From NCBI RefSeq assembly GCF_003352835.1, contig NZ_QLVD01000002.1:22184-86183 (forward strand): 64,000 bases of DNA, given 5' to 3'. Under the pieces are notes generated by a model. It was not told the origin of the DNA. It ran no database searches and saw nothing but the letters and a program-made list of their open reading frames with translations. The position numbers were made by a program, and so were the translations under genes. Shown one piece after another: positions 7,962-19,100 of the stretch (position 1 is the first letter of the stretch; the number at the start of each line of letters is the position of its first letter). The DNA is from Ornithinimicrobium murale. GTDB taxonomy: Bacteria; Actinomycetota; Actinomycetes; Actinomycetales; Dermatophilaceae.

Positions 7962-8308
7962 GCGGCCAGCAGGACGGGGTCGCTCCCCCGGGCCGTGCGC
8001 AACGCCACCGTGAGCTGAGCGCTCGCACGACGCGTGAGGTCAAGGACCGACAGGTCCAGGGCACCAGCGAGGGCCTCGAGCATCTCCGAGGACGGGTCCT
8101 TCTTGCCCCGCTCGAGCTCGGAGAGGTATTGGGGCGACAGCCCCGCCCGGCCCGCGACGTCGGCGATGCGCTCCCCTCGGAACTCCCGCTCACCGCGGAG
8201 CTGCCGACCCAGCGCCTCCCGCCACAGCGGCGGCTGCACGTGGCGCACCGTGCCGCGCCGTGCTCGACCCGGCGACGGGCGGTCGGAGAGTCGCACCACG
8301 TTTCCCAT
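7958..8308 (-). CDS. XRE-type regulator with Leu-Ala-Ala C-terminus (ClgR/PopR-like)
   Basis: A 116-residue protein with one helix-turn-helix of the Cro/C1 type at about residues 43-98 (GERIADVAGRAGLSPQYLSELERG), preceded by a basic arm. It ends in DPVLLAA. In Streptomyces the clp regulators ClgR and PopR are themselves Clp substrates recognised through C-terminal alanines, and PopR activates the second clpP operon. Lying 0.5 kb from a second clpP pair, this protein fits a PopR-like activator that is destroyed by Clp. Family is sure; the feedback role is inferred from position and tail. It is the first gene of a two-gene operon with the GNAT gene. Confidence 0.85.
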   Translation of the reverse strand: MGNVVRLSDRPSPGRARRGTVRHVQPPLWREALGRQLRGEREFRGERIADVAGRAGLSPQYLSELERGKKDPSSEMLEALAGALDLSVLDLTRRASAQLTVALRTARGSDPVLLAA

Positions 8309-8424
8309 GAGGTGACGCTAGCGCGGCGCCCGGACCGGAGCGAGTCATTTCACTCTCGGCAGAGCGAGGCCCCCACCACCGGGGCGGGATCAGGGGCAGG
8401 TGAGCATCGGCATACGGCCCCGGG

Positions 8425-9315
8425 TCAGTCCGCGGCGCGGACGTTGATCAGGTTGGCCCACGGGTCATCGAAGGAGACCGTGCGGCCGTCGTCGCGCGTC
8501 TGCATGCCGAAGTGCTTCATCCGCTCGGTCAGCGCTCCGACCTCGTCTGCGGTCGGCACGACGATGTCGACCTGCCCCAGACCGAGGGTCCGCTGACGGG
8601 GACCGGCACCACGGGAGTTCCAGACGTTCATCGCCATGTGGTGGTGATACTTCCCGGCGCTGACGAACAGCGCCTGGTTCCCCAGCGTCGCCGTCGTCTC
8701 GAAGCCGAGCTTGTGGACATAGAACTCCTGGGCGGTCGCGACGTCCCCCACGGACAGGTGGACGTGCCCCACGATGGCGCTGCCGAGCGCGGCGGGGTCG
8801 GCCAGGCCCTCCTCGGTGAGGTGCTCGCGCAGGAACTGGTTCGGGTCCAGGAACAGGGTGGACATCTCGACCTGGCCGTGCGTCCAGCTCCACTCGGTGC
8901 GGTCGCGGTCCCAGTAGAGCTCGATCCCGTTGCCCTCCGGGTCGTCGAAGTAGAAGGCCTGGCTGACCAGGTGGTCGCTGGAGCCGACGAACCGGACACC
9001 CGGGTACTGCGCGGCGGTGGCCACGGTCGCGGCGAGGGCCTGCTGGGTCTCGTAGAGGATGGCCGTGTGGAAGAGCCCGGCCTGCCCCGGCGTGGCGGCC
9101 TTGAGCTCGGGGCTGTGTCGCAGGATGACGACGGGCTCGGTCCCGCGACCCAGCGTGACCCGCGAGCCCTGGCTGGAGAGCACCTGCAGGGCGATCGCGT
9201 CCCGGTAGTAGGCGGTCATCACGTCGAGGTCGGCAACGTCGAGGGTCACCGCGCCCATCGAGGTGTCAGCCGCCAGCAGGTCCTTCGGGGTGAGCAGTGC
9301 GGGCGTGGTGGTCAT
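8425..9315 (-). CDS. VOC-family catechol-2,3-dioxygenase-like protein
   Basis: A 296-residue protein with two vicinal-oxygen-chelate modules, the layout of B. subtilis CatE and extradiol ring-cleaving dioxygenases. Candidate metal ligands are His in AGLFHTAILYE, Glu in NGIELYWDRD (first module), and His in IVGHVHLSVGD with HHHMAMN and a final Asp-rich segment (second module). The ATG at 9315 is preceded by GGAAGAGG; an in-frame ATG at 9348 would place the start inside the operator-like repeat and is less likely. The gene is alone, with an inverted repeat in its leader. Catechol or hydroquinone detoxification is typical of such genes; the substrate here is not known. Confidence 0.88.
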   Translation of the reverse strand: MTTTPALLTPKDLLAADTSMGAVTLDVADLDVMTAYYRDAIALQVLSSQGSRVTLGRGTEPVVILRHSPELKAATPGQAGLFHTAILYETQQALAATVATAAQYPGVRFVGSSDHLVSQAFYFDDPEGNGIELYWDRDRTEWSWTHGQVEMSTLFLDPNQFLREHLTEEGLADPAALGSAIVGHVHLSVGDVATAQEFYVHKLGFETTATLGNQALFVSAGKYHHHMAMNVWNSRGAGPRQRTLGLGQVDIVVPTADEVGALTERMKHFGMQTRDDGRTVSFDDPWANLINVRAAD

Positions 9316-9336
9316 CAGTGCCTCTTCCATCATTGG

Positions 9337-9348
9337 TTGATCTTTCAA
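9337..9348. promoter_or_regulatory. Operator-like inverted repeat before the VOC gene
   Basis: TTGATCTTTCAA is a perfect inverted repeat (TTGA-N4-TCAA) 22 bp before the ATG; the flanks extend it imperfectly (GGTTGA against TCAATC). TTGA-N-TCAA elements are typical of MarR/DUF24-type regulators of quinone-detoxifying VOC genes. No such regulator is adjacent. Confidence 0.4.
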
Positions 9349-9401
9349 TCATTCTAACAGAGGCAGCCGCTCGGGCATTCCCGGGGCCTGATGAGACGCG
9401 G

Positions 9402-9434
9402 GCGGCCCCGCACCGTGAACCGGTGCGGGGCCGC
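9402..9434 (-). terminator. Strong hairpin after aconitase
   Basis: GCGGCCCCGCACCG (9402-9415) pairs perfectly with CGGTGCGGGGCCGC (9421-9434) around a 5-nt loop. It begins 20 nt past the acnA stop. There is no U-run, as is common for actinobacterial terminators. Confidence 0.75.
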
Positions 9435-9453
9435 TGTCGTGCGGACGTCAGTC

Positions 9454-12273
<2,820 letters not shown>

Positions 12274-12290
12274 GCCGACTCCTCTCCGAT

Positions 12291-12310
12291 TTATCTTGAC
12301 GTCAAGATAA
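12291..12310. promoter_or_regulatory. Perfect 20-bp palindrome in the aconitase leader
   Basis: TTATCTTGACGTCAAGATAA is fully self-complementary over 20 bp and sits 18 bp upstream of the GTG start, directly before the ribosome site. Its AT-richness stands out from the surrounding sequence. It almost surely is a regulator-binding site. It does not look like the AcnR operator described for Corynebacterium. I cannot name the regulator. Confidence 0.75.
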
Positions 12311-12468
12311 CTCTATCACAGACGCTCTCCTACCTGGCAGTCTCGCGCACCTCGGGAGCCACGTCTACGGAAGGCTTGCCTAACCCGCACAGCCCGCTCC
12401 CCGGTCGCCACCGGACAGGTCGCCCCGGTGTCGAGCCCGTGCGTGTGCGCCGACCTCGGGGAGCGGTG

Positions 12469-13167
12469 TCAGGCCTCGTCCTCGTCGTCACGCTGGGGGC
12501 GGGTGCGGCTCTCCGGGTTGAGAGTGAGGGCCAGCTGGTGCTCAGCCTCGGGCGGGCAGATAAACAGGATCTCGTCGTTGACCTCGATCGCTTCGTCCGG
12601 GCTGGGCGAGATCGCCTGACCGTCGCGCAGGATCGTGATCAGCTGGGTGTCCGGAGGCAGGGGAACGTCACCGACGCGGGAACCGACGTAGGGGCTGGAC
12701 TCGGGCAGGGTCAGCTCGACCATGTGGGCGGCGCCGTGCTGGAACTCGAAGAGCCGCACGATCTCACCGACCGTGACCGCCTCCTCGACCAGCGCGGTCA
12801 TCAGCCGCGGGGTGGAGACGGCCACATCCACACCCCAGGCGTCGTTGAACAACCACTCGTTGCGGGGGTTGTTCACCCGGGCCACGGTGCGCGGCACGGC
12901 GAACTCCGTGCGAGCCAGGAAGGAGACCACGAGGTTCACCTTGTCGTCGCCGGTCGCACAGACGACGTGGTCATAGGTCTCCAGCTGCGCGGTGGTCAGC
13001 GTGCTGATCTCACAGGCATCCCCGATGATCCAGTCGGCGGCAGGGACCATCGAGGTCTTGGCCTCGGTGGCGTCCCGGTCGATGATCAGGACGTCATGGC
13101 CGTTGTGGAGCAGCTCCCGGCCGATGGAGCGGCCGACACTGCCGGCACCGATCACGACGACACGCAC
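12469..13167 (-). CDS. ceoC: TrkA-type K+ uptake regulatory protein, second subunit
   Basis: A 232-residue RCK protein with an N-terminal Rossmann domain (VVVIGAGSVGRSIGRELL, then the acidic LIIDRD at the end of β2) and a C-terminal TrkA-C domain (residues about 140-220). It would sit on the cytosolic face of a potassium channel or transporter and gate it by nucleotide binding. Its GTG start lies 7 nt after the stop of ceoB, so they form an operon. The last 15 residues are strongly charged and acidic. The arrangement matches M. tuberculosis ceoB-ceoC (Rv2691-Rv2692). No Trk/Ktr membrane subunit is nearby. Confidence 0.92.
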   Translation of the reverse strand: MRVVVIGAGSVGRSIGRELLHNGHDVLIIDRDATEAKTSMVPAADWIIGDACEISTLTTAQLETYDHVVCATGDDKVNLVVSFLARTEFAVPRTVARVNNPRNEWLFNDAWGVDVAVSTPRLMTALVEEAVTVGEIVRLFEFQHGAAHMVELTLPESSPYVGSRVGDVPLPPDTQLITILRDGQAISPSPDEAIEVNDEILFICPPEAEHQLALTLNPESRTRPQRDDEDEA

Positions 13168-13174
13168 GAGGACC

Positions 13175-13837
13175 TCACTCCTCCGGCCGGACGGTGTCCA
13201 GCCGGTGCTCCAGCTCGGGCAGGGTCCCTCGCCGCGCCACCAGGTGCAGCTCGTCGCCCTCCTGATAGACCGACTCTGCCGTGGGGATCAGGGCGTCACC
13301 CAGTCGGGTGACGAAGGCGACCCGCACGCCGAAGGTCCGCTCGATCTCCGTCAGCCGACGCCCGATCCAGAGCGGGTTGACGTGGATCTGGCCGATCACC
13401 AGGGCACCGCTGGGATCGAAGTAGTCGGGGGTGCTCCCCTCCGGAAGGAGGTGGTGCAGCGTCTGGTCGGCCGTCCACCGCACCGTGGCCACGGTCGGTA
13501 TGCCGAGGCGCTGGAAGATCTCGGCCCGCTTGGGGTCATAGATCCGGGCCACGACCCGCTCCACGCCATAGGTCTCCCGGGCCACCCGCGCCGCGATGAT
13601 GTTGGAGTTGTCGCCGCTGCTGACCGCGGCGAAGGCGAAGGCCTGCGGCACACCGGCGTCCTTCATGACCTCCCGGTCAAAGCCCACACCCTTGATACGA
13701 CGCCCCGGGAAGTCCGGACCGAGGCGGTGGAAGGCCGCCGGGTCCTGGTCGATGACGGCGACCTGGTGGCCGCGCTTGATCAGGCTGTGCGCGAGGGTCG
13801 CCCCGACGCGACCGCAGCCCATGATGACGAAGTGCAC
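13175..13837 (-). CDS. ceoB: TrkA-type K+ uptake regulatory protein, first subunit
   Basis: A 220-residue RCK protein. Its N-terminus shows FVIMGCGRVGATLAHSLIKRG followed by AVIDQD, the dinucleotide-binding fold, and a C-terminal TrkA-C domain from about residue 140 (ALVIGQIHVNPLWIGRRL). It should pair with CeoC as a heteromeric ring controlling potassium flux. It is transcribed away from the APC permease gene at 13908, and the 70-bp gap must hold both promoters; a TCTAGAGT element just before the permease start could be a -10 box. Confidence 0.92.
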   Translation of the reverse strand: MHFVIMGCGRVGATLAHSLIKRGHQVAVIDQDPAAFHRLGPDFPGRRIKGVGFDREVMKDAGVPQAFAFAAVSSGDNSNIIAARVARETYGVERVVARIYDPKRAEIFQRLGIPTVATVRWTADQTLHHLLPEGSTPDYFDPSGALVIGQIHVNPLWIGRRLTEIERTFGVRVAFVTRLGDALIPTAESVYQEGDELHLVARRGTLPELEHRLDTVRPEE

Positions 13838-13907
13838 GGTGCCGACGCTACCTCGGCGGGCGGTCAGATGTCGGACTCACGGCCAATCTCTCTCTAGAGT
13901 GGCCCGC

Positions 13908-15869
13908 ATGGAGTCCGGCGACCTGCTCAAGCGGGTTTTCATCGGTCGCGCACTGCGCACCGATCGGCTCAGCGACACCCTTCTCCCCCGGCGGCTCGGG
14001 ATGCCGGTGTTCGCCAGCGACGCGCTGTCCTCGGTGGCGTATGCCGTGGACGAGATCGTGCTGACCCTCGCCCTGGCCGGTGGTGCGGCGATCTACTTCT
14101 ACTCCTGGGAGGTCGGCGTCGCCGTCGGCCTGGTCATGCTCGTCATCGTCGCGTCCTACCGGCAGACCGTCTACGCCTACCCCGGCGGCGGCGGCGACTA
14201 CGAGGTCGCCTCGGACAACCTGGGGCCGCGCGCGGGGGTGGTGGTCGGGTCCGCCCTGATTGTCGACTACACGCTGACCGTGGCGGTGTCGGTCTCCGCC
14301 GCCGTGCAGAACGCGGCCGCGGCCCTGGGGTTCCTGCGGGGCTATGAGGCGGCCGTGGCCGCCGGGCTGATCGCCCTGCTCACGCTGATCAACCTGCGTG
14401 GCGTCCGCGAGTCCGGCCGCGCGCTGGCCGTGCCGGTCTACGCCTTCCTCGGTGCCCTCGGCATCCTCATCGTCACCGGAGCCGTGCAACTGCTGACCGG
14501 CACGCTCGGCCGGGCCGCGAGCGCCGAGTACGAGCTCCTCCCCGCCGAGGGCTACGAGGAGCTCACCGGTCTGGCCCTGATCTTCCTGTGTCTGCGAGCC
14601 TTCGCCTCCGGCTCGGTGGCGCTCACCGGCGTGCAGGGCGTCGCCAACGGGGTGCCCGCACTGCGACGGCCCAAGAGCCGCAACGCCGCCTCGGTCCTGG
14701 CCATCATGGCCACGCTGTCGATCACCATCATCGTCTCGGTGCTCTGGCTGACCCGGGAGACCGGCATCCAGATGGCGGTCAACCCCGAGCAACAGCTCCG
14801 CCAGGACGGCGAACCGGTGGGTCCCGACTTCGTGCAGGACACGGTGCTCGGCCAGCTGTCCAAGGTCGTCTTCGGTCCGGAGGCCCTGGGCGTCCTGCTG
14901 GTAGCGATCACGACGGGCGTGATGCTCTTCGTGGCCGCCAACACCGCCTTCAACGGGTTCCCGGTGCTCGCCTCCCGGCTGGCGCGCGACCGCTTCCTGC
15001 CGCGGGGGCTGGTCACCCGTGGCCACCGGCTGACCTACTCCAACGGCATCATCCTGCTGGCCGCCGCCTCCGCCGCGCTCGTGCTGGTCTACCGCGCCAC
15101 GGTGACCGAGCTGATCCAGATGTACATCGTCGGCGTGTTCATCTCCTTCACCTGCAGCCAGGCCGGCATGGTCCGACACTGGAACCGGCGCCTGCGCACC
15201 GAGCTCAGCCTGCGCCAGCGTGTCGGCATGATCCGCAGCCGCACCATCAACCAGGTCGGGGTCACCGTCTCCACCGCCGTGTTGGTGATCGTCCTGCTCA
15301 CCCGCTTCACGAACGGAGCGGGGCTGTCCCTGCTCGCGATCGGTCTCATCTGGATGGGGATGACCATGGTCTACCGCTATCACCGCACGATGGACAACGA
15401 GATCTCACTGCCCGCCGAGGGCGTGGACACCAGCCAGGTCGTGCCCTCCCGGGTGCACGCCCTGGTCTACGTCCCCCGCCTGGACCGCCCGACGATGCGG
15501 GCGCTTGCCTACGCTCGCGCGACCCGGCCCCACACCCTCGAGGCGATCACCGTCGACGTCGTGCCGGAGTCGACCCAGGAACTGCGGGCGGCGTGGGAGG
15601 CCCGCGAGCTTCCGGTGACGTTGCGGGCACTGGACTCCCCCTACCGAGAGTCCGTGCGGCCGGTCATCGACTATGTGCGGCGCGTGCGCCGGGACCGGCC
15701 CCGGGACGTGGTCGTGGTCTACCTCGCCGAGTATGTCGGGCGTGAGGGCTGGTGGATCAGGATGGTCCGGGACCGCACCCTGGAGCGGCTGCGGCGCGGG
15801 CTGCTGCGCACCACGGGCGTCATGCTGGTGACCGTGCCGTGGCAGGGAGAGGGAACCGATGAGGACTGA
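13908..15869 (+). CDS. APC-superfamily permease (Rv2690c-like)
   Basis: A 653-residue integral membrane protein: about twelve hydrophobic segments fill residues 45-500, and the last 150 residues are soluble. The N-terminal FASDALSSVAYAVDEI and PGGGGDYEVASDNLG motifs are typical of the APC/KUP-related amino-acid or potassium permeases. M. tuberculosis Rv2690c has the same place beside ceoB, and linkage to TrkA regulators makes potassium a plausible substrate, but this is inference. The ATG at 13908 was chosen over a long upstream extension that is only a shadow of ceoB. It overlaps the methyltransferase gene by 11 nt. Confidence 0.9.
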   Translation: MESGDLLKRVFIGRALRTDRLSDTLLPRRLGMPVFASDALSSVAYAVDEIVLTLALAGGAAIYFYSWEVGVAVGLVMLVIVASYRQTVYAYPGGGGDYEVASDNLGPRAGVVVGSALIVDYTLTVAVSVSAAVQNAAAALGFLRGYEAAVAAGLIALLTLINLRGVRESGRALAVPVYAFLGALGILIVTGAVQLLTGTLGRAASAEYELLPAEGYEELTGLALIFLCLRAFASGSVALTGVQGVANGVPALRRPKSRNAASVLAIMATLSITIIVSVLWLTRETGIQMAVNPEQQLRQDGEPVGPDFVQDTVLGQLSKVVFGPEALGVLLVAITTGVMLFVAANTAFNGFPVLASRLARDRFLPRGLVTRGHRLTYSNGIILLAAASAALVLVYRATVTELIQMYIVGVFISFTCSQAGMVRHWNRRLRTELSLRQRVGMIRSRTINQVGVTVSTAVLVIVLLTRFTNGAGLSLLAIGLIWMGMTMVYRYHRTMDNEISLPAEGVDTSQVVPSRVHALVYVPRLDRPTMRALAYARATRPHTLEAITVDVVPESTQELRAAWEARELPVTLRALDSPYRESVRPVIDYVRRVRRDRPRDVVVVYLAEYVGREGWWIRMVRDRTLERLRRGLLRTTGVMLVTVPWQGEGTDED

Positions 15870-17091
15870 GCAGACCGGGGCGGCACTCGGTGACCGTTTC
15901 GTCGTCGCCGTCGGGCCTGTGGCCCACGGCGGTCACTGCATCGCCCGCCACGAGGGCCAGGTGCTCTTCGTCCGGCACACCCTGCCCGGTGAGCGGGTCC
16001 GCGTCGAGGTCACCGAGATCGGTCCGGGCGGGCGGTTCGCGCGGGCCGACGCCATCGAGGTCCTGGAGCCCGCCCCCGCGCGAGTGCCGGCGCCCTGCCC
16101 CTGGTCCGGCCCCGGCCGATGCGGCGGCTGCGACTGGCAGCACGTGTCACCGCAGGGACAGCGCGCGCTCAAGCATGACGTGATTCTCGAGCAGTTCTCC
16201 CGCCTGGCTGGCCTGGACCTCACGGAGCACCTCGGCCGCGACATCGAGGTGGAGGCGATCCCCGGCGACCGCGACGGCCAGGGGTGGCGCACCCGCGTGG
16301 AGTTCGCCGTCGACGACGCCGGTCACCCCGGTCTGCGCCGGCACCGCAGCCACGACATCCTCCCTATCGACACCTGCCTGATCGCCGACCCGCGGGTGCT
16401 CGGCACCGGTGTGCTCGCCACGACCTATCCGGGAGCCACCGCGGTCGATGTCGTGGCGCCGTCGGTCGGCGCACCCGTCGTGGTGGAGGTGCCCGACGGT
16501 CCCGTCCCCGTGGTCCGTGAGCGGGTCGCCCTGCCCGACCGCGAGCTCGAGCTGGACGTGTCCGCCCGCGGGTTCTGGCAGGTGCACCCGGGCGCCGCCC
16601 GCACCTTCGTCGCCACCGTTCTGGAGTGGCTGGCACCTCGCCCGGGTGAGCACGTGCTGGATCTGTATGCCGGGGTGGGGGTCTTCGCGGCAGCGTTCGC
16701 CCCCGCGGTGGGTGACCGGGGTTCGGTCGAGGCGGTCGAGGGTGACCGGACGGCCACCGAGCATGCTCGGGACAACCTGGCTGCCAGCCCGTGGGTCACG
16801 GTGACCCGCGACCGGGTGGACCGTGCCGTGCGCCGGATGGTGCGCGCTGGCCGCACCGCCGACCTGGTCGTGCTGGACCCTCCGCGCACCGGCGCCGGAC
16901 GCGCGGTGTGTCGGGATGTCGGGGCGCTCGGCCCACGCACGATCGGCTACGTCGCCTGTGACCCGGCCGCACTGGCCAGGGACGTCGGCTACCTCATCGA
17001 GGAGGGCTATATCCTGCGCGACGTGCGCGCCTTCGACGCCTTCCCGATGACCCACCACATGGAGCTCGTGGCCGCCCTCGACGCCCCGTGA
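15859..17091 (+). CDS. TRAM-domain class I SAM-dependent RNA methyltransferase (RumA/TrmA-like)
   Basis: Expected to make 5-methyluridine in rRNA or tRNA. The 410-residue protein starts with a TRAM domain (residues about 10-70), has the Fe-S cysteines C80, C88 and C91 (CPWSGPGRCGGC) plus a distal cysteine in DTCLIAD, and a C-terminal SAM fold with LDLYAGVGVFAAAF. The catalytic motif YVACDPAALARD carries the nucleophilic cysteine, and the base glutamate is in HHMELVAAL. M. tuberculosis Rv2689c is the positional counterpart. Translation is coupled to the permease before it. Confidence 0.92.
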   Translation: MRTEQTGAALGDRFVVAVGPVAHGGHCIARHEGQVLFVRHTLPGERVRVEVTEIGPGGRFARADAIEVLEPAPARVPAPCPWSGPGRCGGCDWQHVSPQGQRALKHDVILEQFSRLAGLDLTEHLGRDIEVEAIPGDRDGQGWRTRVEFAVDDAGHPGLRRHRSHDILPIDTCLIADPRVLGTGVLATTYPGATAVDVVAPSVGAPVVVEVPDGPVPVVRERVALPDRELELDVSARGFWQVHPGAARTFVATVLEWLAPRPGEHVLDLYAGVGVFAAAFAPAVGDRGSVEAVEGDRTATEHARDNLAASPWVTVTRDRVDRAVRRMVRAGRTADLVVLDPPRTGAGRAVCRDVGALGPRTIGYVACDPAALARDVGYLIEEGYILRDVRAFDAFPMTHHMELVAALDAP

Positions 17092-17167
17092 GCCGAGCCG
17101 ATGAGTTTTCGTTGGGCTGGGAGTCGGGTCTGTCATGAGCACATCACCCGAGCCGACCCGAGGGGAC

Positions 17168-17587
17168 ATGATGAACTGGACGCTGGAGGTCGTGGTGGTC
17201 CCGGTGGCCGAGATCGACCGGGCCAAGAGCTTCTACGCCGACCAGCTGGGCTTCACGGTCGACCACGACACCACGATCAGCCCCGGCAACCGCGTGGTGC
17301 AGCTGACTCCGCGGGGCTCCGGCTGCTCCATCGTCATCGGCGAGGGCGTCGTGCCCTCCATGCCGCCGGGCAGCCTCCAGGGCCTGCAGCTGGTGGTCCC
17401 GGACCTGGTGGCAGCGCACGCGCACCTGGTCGAGCGTGACGTCGAGGTCAGCGAGATTCACGTCATGGGCGGTCCCCCCGATGCGCTGGAGCGGGGAGGA
17501 TCGGCACTGGACAACATCGGCTTCGTCTACTTCCAGGACCCGGACGGCAACAGCTGGGCCGTCCAGCAGATCTCCGCGCGCGGGTGA
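17168..17587 (+). CDS. VOC-family glyoxalase-like protein
   Basis: A single-module vicinal-oxygen-chelate protein of 139 residues. It begins with the usual β-strand and AKSFYADQLGFTV, and ends with FVYFQDPDGNSWAVQQ, in which the D-P-D-G-N-x-W/x-Q motif is typical of the glyoxalase/bleomycin-resistance/dioxygenase group. The ATG at 17168 has GAGGGG six bases upstream; an ATG at 17135 would add eleven residues. Proteins of this subgroup are often annotated as possible antibiotic-binding or metabolite-modifying; no substrate is evident. It interrupts the otherwise Mycobacterium-like gene order here. Confidence 0.88.
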   Translation: MMNWTLEVVVVPVAEIDRAKSFYADQLGFTVDHDTTISPGNRVVQLTPRGSGCSIVIGEGVVPSMPPGSLQGLQLVVPDLVAAHAHLVERDVEVSEIHVMGGPPDALERGGSALDNIGFVYFQDPDGNSWAVQQISARG

Positions 17588-17620
17588 GGTCGTGTCCGCC
17601 TTCCTGGGTGCCGCGCCGTC

Positions 17621-18295
17621 GTGACCACGTCGACCGCTGCCGCGCTGCTCGAGGAGCTCCACGCCGTGGCCGACCCGGCCCGGCACCCCAACGAGCACTA
17701 CCGGGGACCCGGTGAGGTGCTGGGGGTCCGGATGGGCACCCTCTTTGCCATCACGCAGCAGGCGAGGAGCATGCCCCTCGCGGAGGTCGAGAAGCTGCTC
17801 GACCTGAGTGCCTACGAGCCGAGGCTAGCGGCCATCTGCATCCTCGACTTCGGCGTGCGTGGGCAACGCGTCACCGAGGACCAACGGGAGGCCCGCTACC
17901 GGCTCTACCTGGATCGACACGATGCGATCGACACGTGGTCCATGGTCGACCGGGCGGCTCCCCGCGTGGTCGGCAACTACCTCAGGGAGCGGTCCCGCGC
18001 ACCGCTGTTCGAGCTCGCGGCCTCCCCTGATCCCCTCCGCAGGCGCACGGCGATGACCGCGCCGTTGAGTTACACCCGACCACTGCACGCGCCAGGCATC
18101 ACCGACCTGCTCAGGCTCGCCGAGCTGCTCTTGGACGACCCCGACCCGGTGGTGTCCAAACCGGTCGGCATCGCCCTCAAACACGCTGGTGGGGTCGCCC
18201 CCGAGGCTGTCGAGGAGTTCCTGGACCGTCTCGGTGACCGGGTGCCGGCACCGATCCGTCGCCAGGCGAGGGCCAAGCTACCGCCGCGCACCTGA
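17621..18295 (+). CDS. DNA alkylation repair protein (AlkD-like)
   Basis: A 224-residue all-α protein that fits the HEAT-repeat DNA glycosylase AlkD, which removes 3-methyladenine and 7-methylguanine. The segment DTWSMVDRAAPRVVGNYL carries the conserved Trp and Asp of AlkD (W-x-x-V-D), and later HEAT units end in VGIALKHAGG and RRQARAKLP. The length matches the family (about 230). It has a GTG start 33 nt after the VOC gene and may be co-transcribed with it. Recognition rests on the WxxVDR region and helical pattern, so activity is likely but not certain. Confidence 0.82.
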   Translation: MTTSTAAALLEELHAVADPARHPNEHYRGPGEVLGVRMGTLFAITQQARSMPLAEVEKLLDLSAYEPRLAAICILDFGVRGQRVTEDQREARYRLYLDRHDAIDTWSMVDRAAPRVVGNYLRERSRAPLFELAASPDPLRRRTAMTAPLSYTRPLHAPGITDLLRLAELLLDDPDPVVSKPVGIALKHAGGVAPEAVEEFLDRLGDRVPAPIRRQARAKLPPRT

Positions 18296-18368
18296 ACCGC
18301 CCGACCGGGCACGACCGTGCCACCGTCACGACCGGAGGCCGCGCCACCCCTCGCTCGTCATGGCCCGG

Positions 18369-19100
18369 TCACGGCGCAGGTTTGTCCTCGGGCTGGGCCG
18401 CGGACGACTCGGCGGTCGGGGTGTGGCCGGTGGCGAGCATGATGCCCATGATCACGATGGCCGTCAGGTAGGCCGGCCAGCCCAGCACGATCTTGCTCAC
18501 CCCGAGCCAGGCGACCTCCTCGGCGAAGTAGAGCGGCAGCATGATCGCCACCCGCACGACGAAGAGCACCACCAGGACCCAGGTGAGCCGGCTGCAGACC
18601 TTGACCAGCGCGCTGTCCCTGCGCCAGGCCGTGGGGTGCTCGACATAGTCGGGATCACCGGCCGCCACGATGAAACCCACTGCGGGCCACCTGGTGAGGA
18701 TCGAGATCAGCGTCCCCACGGCATACGCCGCCGAGGTCAGGATGCCGGGCAGGAAGGCGTCCTGGGCGTTGCCCGAGCGCAGGGCGAAGAACGCGGCGAT
18801 CGCCGTGGCGAAGATCGAGGTCAGCACGAAGCGGACCGAGCCGCCGATGTAGAGGCGGATGCCCAGCAGGATGATCGCCACGCCGCCGGCGGCCAGCAGC
18901 GCCGGCCGGACCTCGTCGCGGATCAGCCACAGGACCACGAACGCGACGGTGGGCAACGCCGTCTCCAGCGAGCCGTACCACCCGCCGAGCACGTCGGAGA
19001 TCCGGCGGCGGATGACCTGCTCGACCGTCTCGACGGCGGCGACCTCGTGGTCCGGACCGGACGCCTCGCCCTGGCCTGGGACGCGCTGCTGCTCAGACAT
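18369..19100 (-). CDS. DUF3159 membrane protein
   Basis: A 243-residue inner-membrane protein with about six hydrophobic segments and hydrophilic ends. The central RPALLAAGGVAIILLGIRLY and the GLSWP-type WLGVSKIVLGWPAYL stretch match actinobacterial DUF3159. Its ATG overlaps the stop of the OB-fold gene by 8 nt, and it is the last gene of the run dut-DUF3710-OB-DUF3159 on this strand. M. tuberculosis Rv2693c sits in the same order. Function is unknown; the fixed linkage to dut and a nucleic-acid-binding OB protein is a recurrent actinobacterial pattern. Confidence 0.85.
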   Translation of the reverse strand: MSEQQRVPGQGEASGPDHEVAAVETVEQVIRRRISDVLGGWYGSLETALPTVAFVVLWLIRDEVRPALLAAGGVAIILLGIRLYIGGSVRFVLTSIFATAIAAFFALRSGNAQDAFLPGILTSAAYAVGTLISILTRWPAVGFIVAAGDPDYVEHPTAWRRDSALVKVCSRLTWVLVVLFVVRVAIMLPLYFAEEVAWLGVSKIVLGWPAYLTAIVIMGIMLATGHTPTAESSAAQPEDKPAP

